Assembly (NCBI GenBank): GCA_947396885.1
Contig: OX377204.1
Location: 19,909,706 to 19,973,705, forward strand
From: Heligmosomoides polygyrus polygyrus
Taxonomy: Eukaryota > Nematoda > Chromadorea > Rhabditida > Heligmosomidae
Length of the DNA: 64,000 nucleotides
Direction: 5' to 3'
Every line of letters begins with the position of its first letter. Within the stretch, counting starts at the first letter, position 1. Shown piece by piece: positions 37,101 through 50,800 of the stretch. Below the pieces are notes generated by a model. That model ran no database searches and was not told where the DNA came from. It worked only from the letters and a program-made list of their open reading frames with translations. Both the position numbers and the translations under genes were made by a program.

Positions 37101-40100
37101 ATGCGCCGCTGGACGGCGGTCCCTCCATCCCTCCTGTGACTACGGCATGCTGCGGGTGGCACTACTCCAACGAGTGGCGGGCGGCAAAACTACTGGAGGT
37201 ATGGGGAATCGAACCCCAGACTTCTCGCATGCAAAGCGAGCGCTCTACCCCTGAGCTATACCCCCACACGACTCCCGATCCACTGGTCGTGTTCGCATGC
37301 GCCGCTGGACGGCGGTTTCTCCATCCCTCCTGCGACTACGGCATGCTGCGGGTGGCACTACTCCAACGAGTGGCGGGCGGCAAAACTACTGGAGGTATGG
37401 GGAATCGAACCCCAGACTTCTCGCATGCAAAGCGAGCGCTCTACCCCTGAGCTATACCCCCACACGACTCCCGATCCACTGGTCGTGTTCGCATGCGCCG
37501 CTGGACGGCGGTCTCTCCATACGTCCTGCGACTACGGCATGCTGCGGGTGGCACTCCTCCAACGAGTGGCGGGCGGCAAAACTACTGGAGGTATGGGGAA
37601 TCGAACCCCAGACTTCTCGCATGCAAAGCGAGCGCTCTACCCCTGAGCTATACCCCCACACGACTCCCGATCCACTGGTCGTGTTCGCATGCGCCGCTGG
37701 ACGGCGGTCCCTCCATCCCTCCTGCGACTACGGCATGCTGCGGGTGGCACTCCTCCAACGAGTGGCGGGCGGCAAAACTACTGGAGGTATGGGGAATCGA
37801 ACCCCAGACTTCTCGCATGCAAAGCGAGCGCTCTACCCCTGAGCTATACCCCCACACGACTCCCGATTCACTGGTCGTGTTCGCATGCGCCGCTGGACGG
37901 CGGTCTCTCCATCCCTCCTGCGACTACGGCATGCTGCGGGTGGCACTCCTCCAACGAGTGGCCGGCGGCAAAACTACTGGAGGTATGGGGAATCGAACCC
38001 CAGACTTCTCGCATGCAAAGCGAGCGCTCTACCCCTGAGCTATACCCCCACACGACTCCCGATTCACTGGTCGTGTTCGCATGCGCCGCTGGACGGCGGT
38101 CTCTCCATCCCTCCTGCGACTACGGCATGCTGCGGGTGGCACTCCTCCAACGAGTGGCGGGCGGCAAAACTACTGGAGGTATGGGGAATCGAACCCCAGA
38201 CTTCTCGCATGCAAAGCGAGCGCTCTACCCCTGAGCTATACCCCCACACGACTCCCGATTCACTGGTCGTGTTCGCATGCGCCGCTGGACGGCGGTCTCT
38301 CCATCCCTCCTGCGACTACGGCATGCTGCGGGTGGCACTCCTCCAACGAGTGGCGGGCGGCAAAACTACTGGAGGTATGGGGAATCGAACCCCAGACTTC
38401 TCGCATGCAAAGCGAGCGCTCTACCCCTGAGCTATACCCTCACACGACTCCCGATTCACTGGTCGTGTTCGCATGCGCCGCTGGACGGCGGTCTCTCCAT
38501 ACCTCCTGCGACTACGGCATGCTGCGGGTGGCACTCCTCCAACGAGTGGCGGACGGCAAAACTACTGGAGGTATGGGGAATCGAACCCCAGACTTCTCGC
38601 ATGCAAAGCGAGCGCTCTACCCCTGAGCTATACCCTCACACGACTCCCGATTCACTGGTCGTGTTCGCATGCGCCGCTGGACGGCGGTCTCTCCATCCCT
38701 CCTGCGACTACGGCATGCTGCGGGTGGCACTCCTCCAACGAGTGGCGGACGGCAAAACTACTGGAGGTATGGGGAATCGAACCCCAGACTTCTCGCATGC
38801 AAAGCGAGCGCTCTACCCCTGAGCTATACCCCCACACGACCCCCGATTCACTGGTCGTGTTCGCATGCGCCGCTGGACGGCGGTCTCTCCATCCCTCCTG
38901 CGACTACGGCATGCTGCGGGTGGCACTCCTCCAACGAGTGGCGGGCGGCAAAACTACTGGAGGTATGGGGAATCGAACCCCAGACTTCTCGCATGCAAAG
39001 CGAGCGCTCTACCCCTGAGCTATACCCCCACACGACTCCCGATTCACTGGTCGTGTTCGCATGCGCCGCTGGACGGCGGTTTCTCCATAACTCCTGCGAC
39101 TACGGCATGCTGCGGGTGGCACTCCTCCAACGAGTGGCGGGCGGCAAAACTACTGGAGGTATGGGGAATCGAACCCCAGACTTCTCGCATGCAAAGCGAG
39201 CGCTCTACCCCTGAGCTATACCCCCACACGACTCCCGATTCACTGGTCGTGTTCGCATGCGCCGCTGGACGGCGGTCCCTCCATCCCTCCTGTGACTACG
39301 GCATGCTGCGGGTGGCACTCCTCCAACAAGTGGCGGGCGGCAAAACTACTGGAGGTATGGGGAATCGAACCCCAGACTTCTCGCATGCAAAGCGAGCGCT
39401 CTACCCCTGAGCTATACCCCCACACGACTCCCGATTCACTGGTCGTGTTCGCATGCGCCGCTGGACGGCGGTCTCTCCATCCCTCCTGCGACTACGGCAT
39501 GCTGCGGGTGGCACTCCTCCAACGAGTGGCCGGCGGCAAAACTACTGGAGGTATGGGGAATCGAACCCCAGACTTCTCGCATGCAAAGCGAGCGCTCTAC
39601 CCCTGAGCTATACCCCCACACGACTCCCGATTCACTGGTCGTGTTCGCATGCGCCGCTGGACGGCGGTCTCTCCATCCCTCCTGCGACTACGGCATGCTG
39701 CGGGTGGCACTCCTCCAACGAGTGGCGGGCGGCAAAACTACTGGAGGTATGGGGAATCGAACCCCAGACTTCTCGCATGCAAAGCGAGCGCTCTACCCCT
39801 GAGCTATTCCCCCACACGACTCCCGATTCACTGGTCGTGTTCGCATGCGCCGCTGGACGGCGGTCTCTCCATCCCTCCTGCGACTACAGCATGCTGCGGG
39901 TGGCACTCCTCCAACGAGTGGCGGGCGGCAAAACTACTGGAGGTATGGGGAATCGAACCCCAGACTTCTCGCATGCAAAGCGAGCGCTCTACCCCTGAGC
40001 TATACCCCCACACGACTCCCGATTCACTGGTCGTGTTCGCATGCGCCGCTGCACGGCGGTCTCTCCATCCCTCCTGCGACTACAGCATGCTGCGGGTGGC

Positions 40101-41309
40101 ACTCCTCCAACGAGTGGCGGGCGGCAAAACTACTGGAGGTATGGGGAATCGAACCCCAGACTTCTCGCATGCAAAGCGAGCGCTCTACCCCTGAGCTATA
40201 CCCCCACACGACTCCCGATTCACTGGTCGTGTTCGCATGCGCCGCTGGACGGCGGTCTCTCCATCCCTCCTGCGACTACGGCATGCTGCGGGAGGCACTC
40301 CTCCAACGAGTGGCGGGCGGCAAAACTACTGGAGGTATGGGGAATCGAACCCCAGACTTCTCGCATGCAAAGCGAGCGCTCTACCCCTGAGCTATACCCC
40401 CACACGACTCCCGATTCACTGGTCGTGTTCGCATGCGCCGCTGGACGGCGGTCCCTCCATCCCTCCTGCGACTACGGCATGCTGCGGGTGGCACTCCTCC
40501 AACGAGTGGCGGGCGGCAAAACTACTGGAGGTATGGGGAATCGAACCCCAGACCTCTCGCATGCAAAGCGAGCGCTCTACCCCTGAGCTATACCCCCACA
40601 CGACTCCCGATCCACTGGTCGTGTTCGCATGCGCCGCTGGACGGCGGTCCCTCCATCCCTCCTGCGACTACGGCATGCTGCGGGTGGCACTCCTCCAACG
40701 AGTGGCGGGCGGCAAAACTACTGGAGGTATGGGGAATCGAACCCCAGACTTCTCGCATGCAAAGCGAGCGCTCTACCCCTGAGCTATACCCCCACACGAC
40801 TCCCGATCCACTGGTCGTGTTCGCATGCGCCGCTGGACGGCGGTCTCTCCATACGTCCTGCGACTACGGCATGCTGCGGGTGGCACTCCTCCAACGAGTG
40901 GCGGGCGGCAAAACTACTGGAGGTATGGGGAATCGAACCCCAGACTTCTCGCATGCAAAGCGAGCGCTCTACCCCTGAGCTATACCCCCACACGACTCCC
41001 GATCCACTGGTCGTGTTCGCATGCGCCGCTGGACGGCGGTCCCTCCATCCCTCCTGCGACTACGGCATGCTGCGGGTGGCACTCCTCCAACGAGTGGCGG
41101 GCGGCAAAACTACTGGAGGTATGGGGAATCGAACCCCAGACTTCTCGCATGCAAAGCGAGCGCTCTACCCCTGAGCTATACCCCCACACGACTCCCGATT
41201 CACTGGTCGTGTTCGCATGCGCCGCTGGACGGCGGTCCCTCCATCCCTCCTGCGACTACGGCATGCTGCGGGTGGCACTCCTCCAACGAGTGGCGGGCGG
41301 CAAAACTAC

Positions 41310-41381
41310 TGGAGGTATGGGGAATCGAACCCCAAACTTCTCGCATGCAAAGCGAGCGCTCTACCCCTGAGCTATACCCCC
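41310..41381 (-). tRNA. tRNA-Ala(UGC) with C48U (copy 187)
   Basis: The variable loop is AAGTT instead of AAGTC. C48 normally pairs with base 15 in the tertiary core; U may weaken this. It is a single copy and otherwise consensus. Confidence 0.72.
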
Positions 41382-44300
41382 ACACGACTCCCGATTCACT
41401 GGTCGTGTTCGCATGCGCCGCTGGACGGCGGTCTCTCCATCCCTCCTGCGACTACGGCATGCTGCGGGTGGCACTCCTCCAACGAGTGGCCGGCAGCAAA
41501 ACTACTGGAGGTATGGGGAATCGAACCCCAGACTTCTCGCATGCAAAGCGAGCGCTCTACCCCTGAGCTATACCCCCACACGACTCCCGATTCACTGGTC
41601 GTGTTCGCATGCGCCGCTGGACGGCGGTCTCTCCATCCCTCCTGCGACTACGGCATGCTGCGGGTGGCCCTCCTCCAACGAGTGGCGGGCGGCAAAACTA
41701 CTGGAGGTATGGGGAATCGAACCCCAGACTTCTCGCATGCAAAGCGAGCGCTCTACCCCTGAGCTATTCCCCCACACGACTCCCGATTCACTGGTCGTGT
41801 TCGCATGCGCCGCTGGACGGCGGTCTCTCCATCCCTCCTGCGACTACAGCATGCTGCGGGTGGCACTCCTCCAACGAGTGGCGGGCGGCAAAACTACTGG
41901 AGGTATGGGGAATCGAACCCCAGACTTCTCGCATGCAAAGCGAGCGCTCTACCCCTGAGCTATACCCCCACACGACTCCCGATTCACTGGTCGTGTTCGC
42001 ATGCGCCGCTGCACGGCGGTCTCTCCATCCCTCCTGCGACTACAGCATGCTGCGGGTGGCACTCCTCCAACGAGTGGCGGGCGGCAAAACTACTGGAGGT
42101 ATGGGGAATCGAACCCCAGACTTCTCGCATGCAAAGCGAGCGCTCTACCCCTGAGCTATACCCCCACACGACTCCCGATTCACTGGTCGTGTTCGCATGC
42201 GCCGCTGCACGGCGGTCTCTCCATCCCTCCTGCGACTACGGCATGCTGCGGGTGGCACTCCTCCAACGAGTGGCGGGCGGCAAAACTACTGGAGGTATGG
42301 GGAATCGAACCCCAGACTTCTCGCATGCAAAGCGAGCGCTCTACCCCTGAGCTATACCCCCACACGACTCCCGATTCACTGGTCGTGTTCGCATGCGCCG
42401 CTGGACGGCGGTCTCTCCATCCCTCCTGCGACTACGGCATGCTGCGGGTGGCACTCCTCCAACGAGTGGCGGGCGGCAAAACTACTGGAGGTATGGGGAA
42501 TCGAACCCCAGACTTCTCGCATGCAAAGCGAGCGCTCTACCCCTGAGCTATTCCCCCACACGACTCCCGATTCACTGGTCGTGTTCGCATGCGCCGCTGG
42601 ACGGCGGTCTCTCCATCCCTCCTGCGACTACAGCATGCTGCGGGTGGCACTCCTCCAACGAGTGGCGGGCGGCAAAACTACTGGAGGTATGGGGAATCGA
42701 ACCCCAGACTTCTCGCATGCAAAGCGAGCGCTCTACCCCTGAGCTATACCCCCACACGACTCCCGATTCACTGGTCGTGTTCGCATGCGCCGCTGCACGG
42801 CGGTCTCTCCATCCCTCCTGCGACTACAGCATGCTGCGGGTGGCACTCCTCCAACGAGTGGCGGGCGGCAAAACTACTGGAGGTATGGGGAATCGAACCC
42901 CAGACTTCTCGCATGCAAAGCGAGCGCTCTACCCCTGAGCTATACCCCCACACGACTCCCGATTCACTGGTCGTGTTCGCATGCGCCGCTGCACGGCGGT
43001 CTCTCCATCCCTCCTGCGACTACGGCATGCTGCGGGTGGCACTCCTCCAACGAGTGGCGGACGGCAAAACTACTGGAGGTATGGGGAATCGAACCCCAGA
43101 CTTCTCGCATGCAAAGCGAGCGCTCTACCCCTGAGCTATACCCTCACACGACTCCCGATTCACTGGTCGTGTTCGCATGCGCCGCTGGACGGCGGTCTCT
43201 CCATACCTCCTGCGACTACGGCATGCTGCGGGTGGCACTCCTCCAACGAGTGGCGGGCGGCAAAACTACTGGAGGTATGGGGAATCGAACCCCAGACTTC
43301 TCGCATGCAAAGCGAGCGCTCTACCCCTGAGCTATACCCCCACACGACTCCCGATTCACTGGTCGTGTTCGCATGCGCCGCTGAACGGCGGTCTCTCCAT
43401 CCCTCCTGCGACTACGGCATGCTGCGGGTGGCACTCCTCCAACGAGTGGCCGGCGGCAAAACTACTGGAGGTATGGGGAATCGAACCCCAGACTTCTCGC
43501 ATGCAAAGCGAGCGCTCTACCCCTGAGCTATACCCCCACACGACTCCCGATTCACTGGTCGTGTTCGCATGCGCCGCTGGACGGCGGTCTCTCCATCCCT
43601 CCTGCGACTACGGCATGCTGCGGGTGGCACTCCTCCAACGAGTGGCGGGCGGCAAAACTACTGGAGGTATGGGGAATCGAACCCCAGACTTCTCGCATGC
43701 AAAGCGAGCGCTCTACCCCTGAGCTATACCCCCACACGACTCCCGATTCACTGGTCGTGTTCGCATGCGCCGCTGGACGGCGGTCTCTCCATCCCTCCTG
43801 CGACTACGGCATGCTGCGGGTGGCACTCCTCCAACGAGTGGCCGGCGGCAAAACTACTGGAGGTATGGGGAATCGAACCCCAGACTTCTCGCATGCAAAG
43901 CGAGCGCTCTACCCCTGAGCTATACCCCCACACGACTCCCGATTCACTGGTCGTGTTCGCATGCGCCGCTGGACGGCGGTCTCTCCATCCCTCCTGCGAC
44001 TACGGCATGCTGCGGGTGGCACTCCTCCAACGAGTGGCGGGCGGCAAAACTACTGGAGGTATGGGGAATCGAACCCCAGACTTCTCGCATGCAAAGCGAG
44101 CGCTCTACCCCTGAGCTATACCCCCACACGACTCCCGATTCACTGGTCGTGTTCGCATGCGCCGCTGGACGGCGGTCTCTCCATCCCTCCTGCGACTACG
44201 GCATGCTGCGGGTGGCACTCCTCCAACGAGTGGCCGGCGGCAAAACTACTGGAGGTATGGGGAATCGAACCCCAGACTTCTCGCATGCAAAGCGAGCGCT

Positions 44301-45033
44301 CTACCCCTGAGCTATACCCCCACACGACTCCCGATTCACTGGTCGTGTTCGCATGCGCCGCTGGACGGCGGTCTCTCCATCCCTCCTGCGACTACGGCAT
44401 GCTGCGGGTGGCACTCCTCCAACGAGTGGCCGGCGGCAAAACTACTGGAGGTATGGGGAATCGAACCCCAGACTTCTCGCATGCAAAGCGAGCGCTCTAC
44501 CCCTGAGCTATACCCCCACACGACTCCCGATTCACTGGTCGTGTTCGCATGCGCCGCTGGACGGCGGTCTCTCCATCCCTCCTGCGACTACGGCATGCTG
44601 CGGGTGGCACTCCTCCAACGAGTGGCGGGCGGCAAAACTACTGGAGGTATGGGGAATCGAACCCCAGACTTCTCGCATGCAAAGCGAGCGCTCTACCCCT
44701 GAGCTATACCCCCACACGACTCCCGATTCACTGGTCGTGTTCGCATGCGCCGCTGGACGGCGGTCTCTCCATCCCTCCTGCGACTACGGCATGCTGCGGG
44801 TGGCACTCCTCCAACGAGTGGCGGGCGGCAAAACTACTGGAGGTATGGGGAATCGAACCCCAGACTTCTCGCATGCAAAGCGAGCGCTCTACCCCTGAGC
44901 TATACCCCCACACGACTCCCGATCCACTGGTCGTGTTCGCATGCGCCGCTGGACGGCGGTCCCTCCATCCCTCCTGCGACTACGGCATGCTGCGGGTGGC
45001 ACTCCTCCAACGAGTGGCGGGCGGCAAAACTAC

Positions 45034-45106
45034 TGGAGGTATGGGGAATCGAACCCCAGACTTCTCGCATGCAAAGCGAGCGCTCTACCCCCTGAGCTAT
45101 ACCCCC
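45034..45106 (-). tRNA. 73-nt tRNA-Ala(UGC) with one extra G in the D loop (copy 206)
   Basis: The D loop reads AGGGGGTA, one G longer than consensus. D-loop length varies naturally, so this copy may still function. This one-base insertion shifts all following units. Confidence 0.8.
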
Positions 45107-47778
45107 ACACGACTCCCGATTCACTGGTCGTGTTCGCATGCGCCGCTGGACGGCGGTCTCTCCATCCCTCCTGCGACTACGGCATGCTGCGGGAGGCACT
45201 CCTCCAACGAGTGGCGGGCGGCAAAACTACTGGAGGTATGGGGAATCGAACCCCAGACTTCTCGCATGCAAAGCGAGCGCTCTACCCCTGAGCTATACCC
45301 CCACACGACTCCCGATTCACTGGTCGTGTTCGCATGCGCCGCTGGACGGCGGTCTCTCCATCCCTCCTGCGACTACGGCATGCTGCGGGTGGCACTCCTC
45401 CAACGAGTGGCCGGCGGCAAAACTACTGGAGGTATGGGGAATCGAACCCCAGACTTCTCGCATGCAAAGCGAGCGCTCTACCCCTGAGCTATACCCCCAC
45501 ACGACTCCCGATTCACTGGTCGTGTTCGCATGCGCCGCTGGACGGCGGTCTCTCCATCCCTCCTGCGACTACGGCATGCTGCGGGTGGCACTCCTCCAAC
45601 GAGTGGCCGGCGGCAAAACTACTGGAGGTATGGGGAATCGAACCCCAGACTTCTCGCATGCAAAGCGAGCGCTCTACCCCTGAGCTATACCCCCACACGA
45701 CTCCCGATTCACTGGTCGTGTTCGCATGCGCCGCTGGACGGCGGTCTCTCCATCCCTCCTGCGACTACGGCATGCTGCGGGTGGCACTCCTCCAACGAGT
45801 GGCGGGCGGCAAAACTACTGGAGGTATGGGGAATCGAACCCCAGACTTCTCGCATGCAAAGCGAGCGCTCTACCCCTGAGCTATACCCCCACACGACTCC
45901 CGATTCACTGGTCGTGTTCGCATGCGCCGCTGGACGGCGGTCTCTCCATCCCTCCTGCGACTACGGCATGCTGCGGGTGGCACTCCTCCAACGAGTGGCG
46001 GGCGGCAAAACTACTGGAGGTATGGGGAATCGAACCCCAGACTTCTCGCATGCAAAGCGAGCGCTCTACCCCTGAGCTATACCCTCACACGACTCCCGAT
46101 TCACTGGTCGTGTTCGCATGCGCCGCTGGACGGCGGTCTCTCCATACCTCCTGCGACTACGGCATGCTGCGGGTGGCACTCCTCCAACGAGTGGCGGACG
46201 GCAAAACTACTGGAGGTATGGGGAATCGAACCCCAGACTTCTCGCATGCAAAGCGAGCGCTCTACCCCTGAGCTATACCCTCACACGACTCCCGATTCAC
46301 TGGTCGTGTTCGCATGCGCCGCTGGACGGCGGTCTCTCCATCCCTCCTGCGACTACGGCATGCTGCGGGTGGCACTCCTCCAACGAGTGGCGGACGGCAA
46401 AACTACTGGAGGTATGGGGAATCGAACCCCAGACTTCTCGCATGCAAAGCGAGCGCTCTACCCCTGAGCTATACCCCCACACGACTCCCGATTCACTGGT
46501 CGTGTTCGCATGCGCCGCTGGACGGCGGTCCCTCCATCCCTCCTGTGACTACGGCATGCTGCGGGTGGCACTACTCCAACGAGTGGCGGGCGGCAAAACT
46601 ACTGGAGGTATGGGGAATCGAACCCCAGACTTCTCGCATGCAAAGCGAGCGCTCTACCCCTGAGCTATACCCCCACACGACTCCCGATTCACTGGTCGTG
46701 TTCGCATGCGCCGCTGGACGGCGGTCCCTCCATCCCTCCTGTGACTACGGCATGCTGCGGGTGGCACTACTCCAACGAGTGGCGGGCGGCAAAACTACTG
46801 GAGGTATGGGGAATCGAACCCCAGACTTCTCGCATGCAAAGCGAGCGCTCTACCCCTGAGCTATACCCCCACACGACTCCCGATCCACTGGTCGTGTTCG
46901 CATGCGCCGCTGGACGGCGGTTTCTCCATCCCTCCTGCGACTACGGCATGCTGCGGGTGGCACTCCTCCAACGAGTGGCGGGCGGCAAAACTACTGGAGG
47001 TATGGGGAATCGAACCCCAGACTTCTCGCATGCAAAGCGAGCGCTCTACCCCTGAGCTATACCCCCACACGACTCCCGATCCACTGGTCGTGTTCGCATG
47101 CGCCGCTGGACGGCGGTTTCTCCATCCCTCCTGCGACTACGGCATGCTGCGGGTGGCACTCCTCCAACAAGTGGCGGGCGGCAAAACTACTGGAGGTATG
47201 GGGAATCGAACCCCAGACTTCTCGCATGCAAAGCGAGCGCTCTACCCCTGAGCTATACCCCCACACGACTCCCGATTCACTGGTCGTGTTCGCATGCGCC
47301 GCTGGACGGCGGTCTCTCCATCCCTCCTGCGACTACGGCATGCTGCGGGTGGCACTCCTCCAACGAGTGGCCGGCAGCAAAACTACTGGAGGTATGGGGA
47401 ATCGAACCCCAGACTTCTCGCATGCAAAGCGAGCGCTCTACCCCTGAGCTATACCCCCACACGACTCCCGATTCACTGGTCGTGTTCGCATGCGCCGCTG
47501 GACGGCGGTCTCTCCATCCCTCCTGCGACTACGGCATGCTGCGGGTGGCACTCCTCCAACGAGTGGCCGGCGGCAAAACTACTGGAGGTATGGGGAATCG
47601 AACCCCAGACTTCTCGCATGCAAAGCGAGCGCTCTACCCCTGAGCTATTCCCCCACACGACTCCCGATTCACTGGTCGTGTTCGCATGCGCCGCTGGACG
47701 GCGGTCTCTCCATCCCTCCTGCGACTACAGCATGCTGCGGGTGGCACTCCTCCAACGAGTGGCGGGCGGCAAAACTAC

Positions 47779-47849
47779 TGGAGGTATGGGGAATCGAACC
47801 CAGACTTCTCGCATGCAAAGCGAGCGCTCTACCCCTGAGCTATACCCCC
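47779..47849 (-). pseudogene. 71-nt tRNA-Ala copy with a deleted T-stem base (copy 220)
   Basis: One G is missing from the 5' strand of the T stem (TCTGGGTTCG instead of TCTGGGGTTCG). This removes one pair or shortens the variable loop, although the core GGTTCGATTCC of the B box is kept. It may be transcribed but is likely to fold poorly. Confidence 0.7.
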
Positions 47850-50800
47850 ACACGACTCCCGATTCACTGGTCGTGTTCGCATGCGCCGCTGCACGGCGGT
47901 CTCTCCATCCCTCCTGCGACTACAGCATGCTGCGGGTGGCACTCCTCCAACGAGTGGCGGGCGGCAAAACTACTGGAGGTATGGGGAATCGAACCCCAGA
48001 CTTCTCGCATGCAAAGCGAGCGCTCTACCCCTGAGCTATACCCCCACACGACTCCCGATTCACTGGTCGTGTTCGCATGCGCCGCTGCACGGCGGTCTCT
48101 CCATCCCTCCTGCGACTACGGCATGCTGCGGGTGGCACTCCTCCAACGAGTGGCGGACGGCAAAACTACTGGAGGTATGGGGAATCGAACCCCAGACTTC
48201 TCGCATGCAAAGCGAGCGCTCTACCCCTGAGCTATACCCTCACACGACTCCCGATTCACTGGTCGTGTTCGCATGCGCCGCTGGACGGCGGTCTCTCCAT
48301 ACCTCCTGCGACTACGGCATGCTGCGGGTGGCACTCCTCCAACGAGTGGCGGGCGGCAAAACTACTGGAGGTATGGGGAATCGAACCCCAGACTTCTCGC
48401 ATGCAAAGCGAGCGCTCTACCCCTGAGCTATACCCCCACACGACTCCCGATTCACTGGTCGTGTTCGCATGCGCCGCTGGACGGCGGTCTCTCCATCCCT
48501 CCTGCGACTACGGCATGCTGCGGGTGGCACTCCTCCAACGAGTGGCCGGCGGCAAAACTACTGGAGGTATGGGGAATCGAACCCCAGACTTCTCGCATGC
48601 AAAGCGAGCGCTCTACCCCTGAGCTATACCCCCACACGACTCCCGATTCACTGGTCGTGTTCGCATGCGCCGCTGGACGGCGGTCTCTCCATCCCTCCTG
48701 CGACTACGGCATGCTGCGGGTGGCACTCCTCCAACGAGTGGCGGGCGGCAAAACTACTGGAGGTATGGGGAATCGAACCCCAGACTTCTCGCATGCAAAG
48801 CGAGCGCTCTACCCCTGAGCTATACCCCCACACGACTCCCGATTCACTGGTCGTGTTCGCATGCGCCGCTGGACGGCGGTCTCTCCATCCCTCCTGCGAC
48901 TACGGCATGCTGCGGGTGGCACTCCTCCAACGAGTGGCCGGCGGCAAAACTACTGGAGGTATGGGGAATCGAACCCCAGACTTCTCGCATGCAAAGCGAG
49001 CGCTCTACCCCTGAGCTATACCCCCACACGACTCCCGATTCACTGGTCGTGTTCGCATGCGCCGCTGGACGGCGGTCTCTCCATCCCTCCTGCGACTACG
49101 GCATGCTGCGGGAGGCACTCCTCCAACGAGTGGCGGGCGGCAAAACTACTGGAGGTATGGGGAATCGAACCCCAGACTTCTCGCATGCAAAGCGAGCGCT
49201 CTACCCCTGAGCTATACCCCCACACGACTCCCGATTCACTGGTCGTGTTCGCATGCGCCGCTGGACGGCGGTCTCTCCATCCCTCCTGCGACTACGGCAT
49301 GCTGCGGGTGGCACTCCTCCAACGAGTGGCCGGCGGCAAAACTACTGGAGGTATGGGGAATCGAACCCCAGACTTCTCGCATGCAAAGCGAGCGCTCTAC
49401 CCCTGAGCTATACCCCCACACGACTCCCGATTCACTGGTCGTGTTCGCATGCGCCGCTGGACGGCGGTCTCTCCATCCCTCCTGCGACTACGGCATGCTG
49501 CGGGTGGCACTCCTCCAACGAGTGGCGGGCGGCAAAACTACTGGAGGTATGGGGAATCGAACCCCAGACTTCTCGCATGCAAAGCGAGCGCTCTACCCCT
49601 GAGCTATTCCCCCACACGACTCCCGATTCACTGGTCGTGTTCGCATGCGCCGCTGGACGGCGGTCTCTCCATCCCTCCTGCGACTACAGCATGCTGCGGG
49701 TGGCACTCCTCCAACGAGTGGCGGGCGGCAAAACTACTGGAGGTATGGGGAATCGAACCCCAGACTTCTCGCATGCAAAGCGAGCGCTCTACCCCTGAGC
49801 TATACCCCCACACGACTCCCGATTCACTGGTCGTGTTCGCATGCGCCGCTGCACGGCGGTCTCTCCATCCCTCCTGCGACTACAGCATGCTGCGGGTGGC
49901 ACTCCTCCAACGAGTGGCGGGCGGCAAAACTACTGGAGGTATGGGGAATCGAACCCCAGACTTCTCGCATGCAAAGCGAGCGCTCTACCCCTGAGCTATA
50001 CCCCCACACGACTCCCGATTCACTGGTCGTGTTCGCATGCGCCGCTGCACGGCGGTCTCTCCATCCCTCCTGCGACTACGGCATGCTGCGGGTGGCACTC
50101 CTCCAACGAGTGGCGGACGGCAAAACTACTGGAGGTATGGGGAATCGAACCCCAGACTTCTCGCATGCAAAGCGAGCGCTCTACCCCTGAGCTATACCCT
50201 CACACGACTCCCGATTCACTGGTCGTGTTCGCATGCGCCGCTGGACGGCGGTCTCTCCATACCTCCTGCGACTACGGCATGCTGCGGGTGGCACTCCTCC
50301 AACGAGTGGCGGGCGGCAAAACTACTGGAGGTATGGGGAATCGAACCCCAGACTTCTCGCATGCAAAGCGAGCGCTCTACCCCTGAGCTATACCCTCACA
50401 CGACTCCCGATTCACTGGTCGTGTTCGCATGCGCCGCTGGACGGCGGTCTCTCCATACCTCCTGCGACTACGGCATGCTGCGGGTGGCACTCCTCCAACG
50501 AGTGGCGGGCGGCAAAACTACTGGAGGTATGGGGAATCGAACCCCAGACTTCTCGCATGCAAAGCGAGCGCTCTACCCCTGAGCTATACCCCCACACGAC
50601 TCCCGATCCACTGGTCGTGTTCGCATGCGCCGCTGGACGGCGGTTTCTCCATCCCTCCTGCGACTACGGCATGCTGCGGGTGGCACTCCTCCAACAAGTG
50701 GCGGGCGGCAAAACTACTGGAGGTATGGGGAATCGAACCCCAGACTTCTCGCATGCAAAGCGAGCGCTCTACCCCTGAGCTATACCCCCACACGACTCCC